From Anaerolineales bacterium (GTDB taxonomy: Bacteria > Chloroflexota > Anaerolineae > Anaerolineales > Villigracilaceae), in NCBI GenBank assembly GCA_020847355.1, contig JADLCG010000243.1, positions 1-8,130 of the forward strand: DNA of 8,130 bases. Reading direction: 5' to 3'. Shown piece after piece: positions 7,049 to 8,130 of this stretch; position 1 is the stretch's first letter, and every line of letters starts with the position of its first letter. A program made the translations under genes and the position numbers. Under the pieces are notes generated by a model. The model did no database searches, had not been told where the DNA came from, and saw only the letters and a list, made by a program, of their open reading frames with translations.

Positions 7049-8130
7049 AAGATTTTCTCCTTAAGTCACGGTTGACAAAGACCACGCAAATCAATAAAGA
7101 AATTATTGAAAGCGGCAGAATGCTCCAGTAATACCAAGGACTGCCAAATTGGTCTTGAAGCAAAATGCCGGTGGCAGTGATGAAAACCACCGCCAAAGAT
7201 AACGGCAGTAAAATTTTCCAGCCGAAAGACATCAAACGGTCATAACGGAAGCGGGGCCAAGTAGCCCGCACCCAGATCATCACAAAGAGCAGGATGACCA
7301 CTTTGATAAATAAATAGATCGGTCCGAGGAACCAAGCCGGGAATTGCCACGCGCCAATCGTCCAGATTGCGTCTACGCTTAAGAATGTGCCGTGTAAAAA
7401 GCTGGGTTCTAAATAGCCGCCAAAAAAGAGCGTCGCTAAGATCATCGAAACGACGATCATCTTCTGGTATTCCGCCATGAAGAATAAAGCGAACTTCATG
7501 CCCGAATATTCGGAGTGATAACCAGCCGTCAGTTCCTGCTCCGCTTCCGGCATGTCAAACGGCGCGCGGTTCACTTCCGCCAGAGTCGCAATCCATAAAA
7601 TCAAAGCGCCCACCGGCTGAACGACCACAAACCAACCGTCTTTTTGAGCGTTGATAATATCCACCAAGTTCATCGAGTTGCCCATGATGATGGCGACGGC
7701 GATGGAAAGCCCCAACGCCAATTCATACGAAATCATTTGCGCGGTGGAGCGAATGCCGCCGATCATGGCGTATTTATTGTTGCTCGACCAGCCCGCCAGC
7801 ACGATGCCATACACGCCGATCGAAGCGATGGACATGATATACAACACGCCGACATTAATATCCGAAACGTATAAATTAATCGTGCGTCCAAAAAAGTTGA
7901 AAGAAGTTCCCAAAGGAATGACCGCCGCCAAAACCAGCGAAGGCACCACCGTCAACACAGGCGCCAACACAAAGATCGCTTTATACACATGCGCGGGCGT
8001 AAACTCTTCTTTGAAAACTAGTTTAATTGCGTCGGCAATCGGCTGTAATAAACCCTGCGGACCTGCGCGGTTGGGACCAACGCGAACTTGCATACGCGCC
8101 AACGCGCGGCGTTCATACCAAGTGAGGTAA
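7035..8130 (-). CDS. nuoH: NADH-quinone oxidoreductase subunit H (5' end outside window)
   Basis: NuoH is the membrane subunit that forms the quinone-access chamber with the peripheral arm. The frame is open to the right edge and 364 residues are visible. At the edge it reads T-W-Y-E-R-R-A-L-A-R-M-Q-V-R-V-G-P-N-R, the conserved region after the first membrane helix, so roughly 40-50 N-terminal residues are missing. The TTG at 8102 is an internal leucine codon, not the start. The family signature R-A-P-F-D-M-P-E-A-E-Q-E-L (about two thirds of the way along) and Y-S-G-M-K-F-A-L-F-F are intact. Beyond the point where the E. coli protein ends, about 37 extra residues add a further membrane segment and a basic tail (R-D-L-R-R-K). 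The 3' end overlaps nuoI by 14 bases. Confidence 0.97.
   Translation of the reverse strand, partial: YLTWYERRALARMQVRVGPNRAGPQGLLQPIADAIKLVFKEEFTPAHVYKAIFVLAPVLTVVPSLVLAAVIPLGTSFNFFGRTINLYVSDINVGVLYIMSIASIGVYGIVLAGWSSNNKYAMIGGIRSTAQMISYELALGLSIAVAIIMGNSMNLVDIINAQKDGWFVVVQPVGALILWIATLAEVNRAPFDMPEAEQELTAGYHSEYSGMKFALFFMAEYQKMIVVSMILATLFFGGYLEPSFLHGTFLSVDAIWTIGAWQFPAWFLGPIYLFIKVVILLFVMIWVRATWPRFRYDRLMSFGWKILLPLSLAVVFITATGILLQDQFGSPWYYWSILPLSIISLLICVVFVNRDLRRKSYGRV

Noticed and set aside
7651..8102. TTG at 8102 as the start of nuoH.
   Set aside because: The frame continues to the window edge with the conserved T-W-Y-E-R-R sequence, so the true start is outside the window.
1..8130. CRISPR array, prophage, toxin-antitoxin, riboswitch or other novel defence-type system.
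   Set aside because: No spaced direct repeats, integrase or transposase genes, or unexplained coding regions are present; nearly all of the window is complex I genes.

Overview
The window carries the 3' part of a respiratory complex I (nuo) operon, read entirely on the minus strand from the right edge leftwards: nuoH (5' end outside the window), nuoI, nuoJ, nuoK, nuoL, nuoM, nuoN. This is the canonical H-I-J-K-L-M-N order. The operon ends in a strong intrinsic terminator just after nuoN. A roughly 270-base noncoding gap follows, holding a palindromic, terminal-inverted-repeat element. Beyond it lies a separate tRNA-Lys(CTT) gene, also on the minus strand, with its own candidate promoter and an intrinsic terminator abutting the CCA end.

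The seven proteins make up the membrane arm plus one peripheral-arm subunit. NuoH forms the quinone chamber with the peripheral arm, and NuoI carries two [4Fe-4S] clusters that deliver electrons towards it. NuoJ and NuoK link the quinone site to the antiporter-like subunits NuoN, NuoM and NuoL, which pump protons. Every hallmark residue I looked for is present: eight cluster cysteines in NuoI, the two buried Glu of NuoK, and the Glu/Lys series of L, M and N. The complex therefore looks functional. The genes are tightly packed, with two 14-base overlaps and gaps of 6 to 64 bases, which fits one polycistronic message with translational coupling.

The organism is bacterial: it uses Shine-Dalgarno starts, the nuo order is standard, and the tRNA has an encoded CCA. 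Base composition is moderate. The NuoI style (an N-T-D-E-K-R-F-S-P-G-E-R-Y stretch between the two cluster motifs), the long NuoL with a His-rich loop and the C-terminally extended NuoH suggest Chloroflexota, perhaps Anaerolineae. This is an inference from memory of family sequences, not a search.

The coding part is ordinary housekeeping sequence and I see no new system in it. The items most worth a second look are the inverted-repeat element between nuoN and the tRNA gene, the His/Lys/Glu-rich insert in NuoL, and a structured nuoI-nuoJ spacer directly before the nuoJ ribosome binding site. The leftmost 60 bases hold nothing I can assign.
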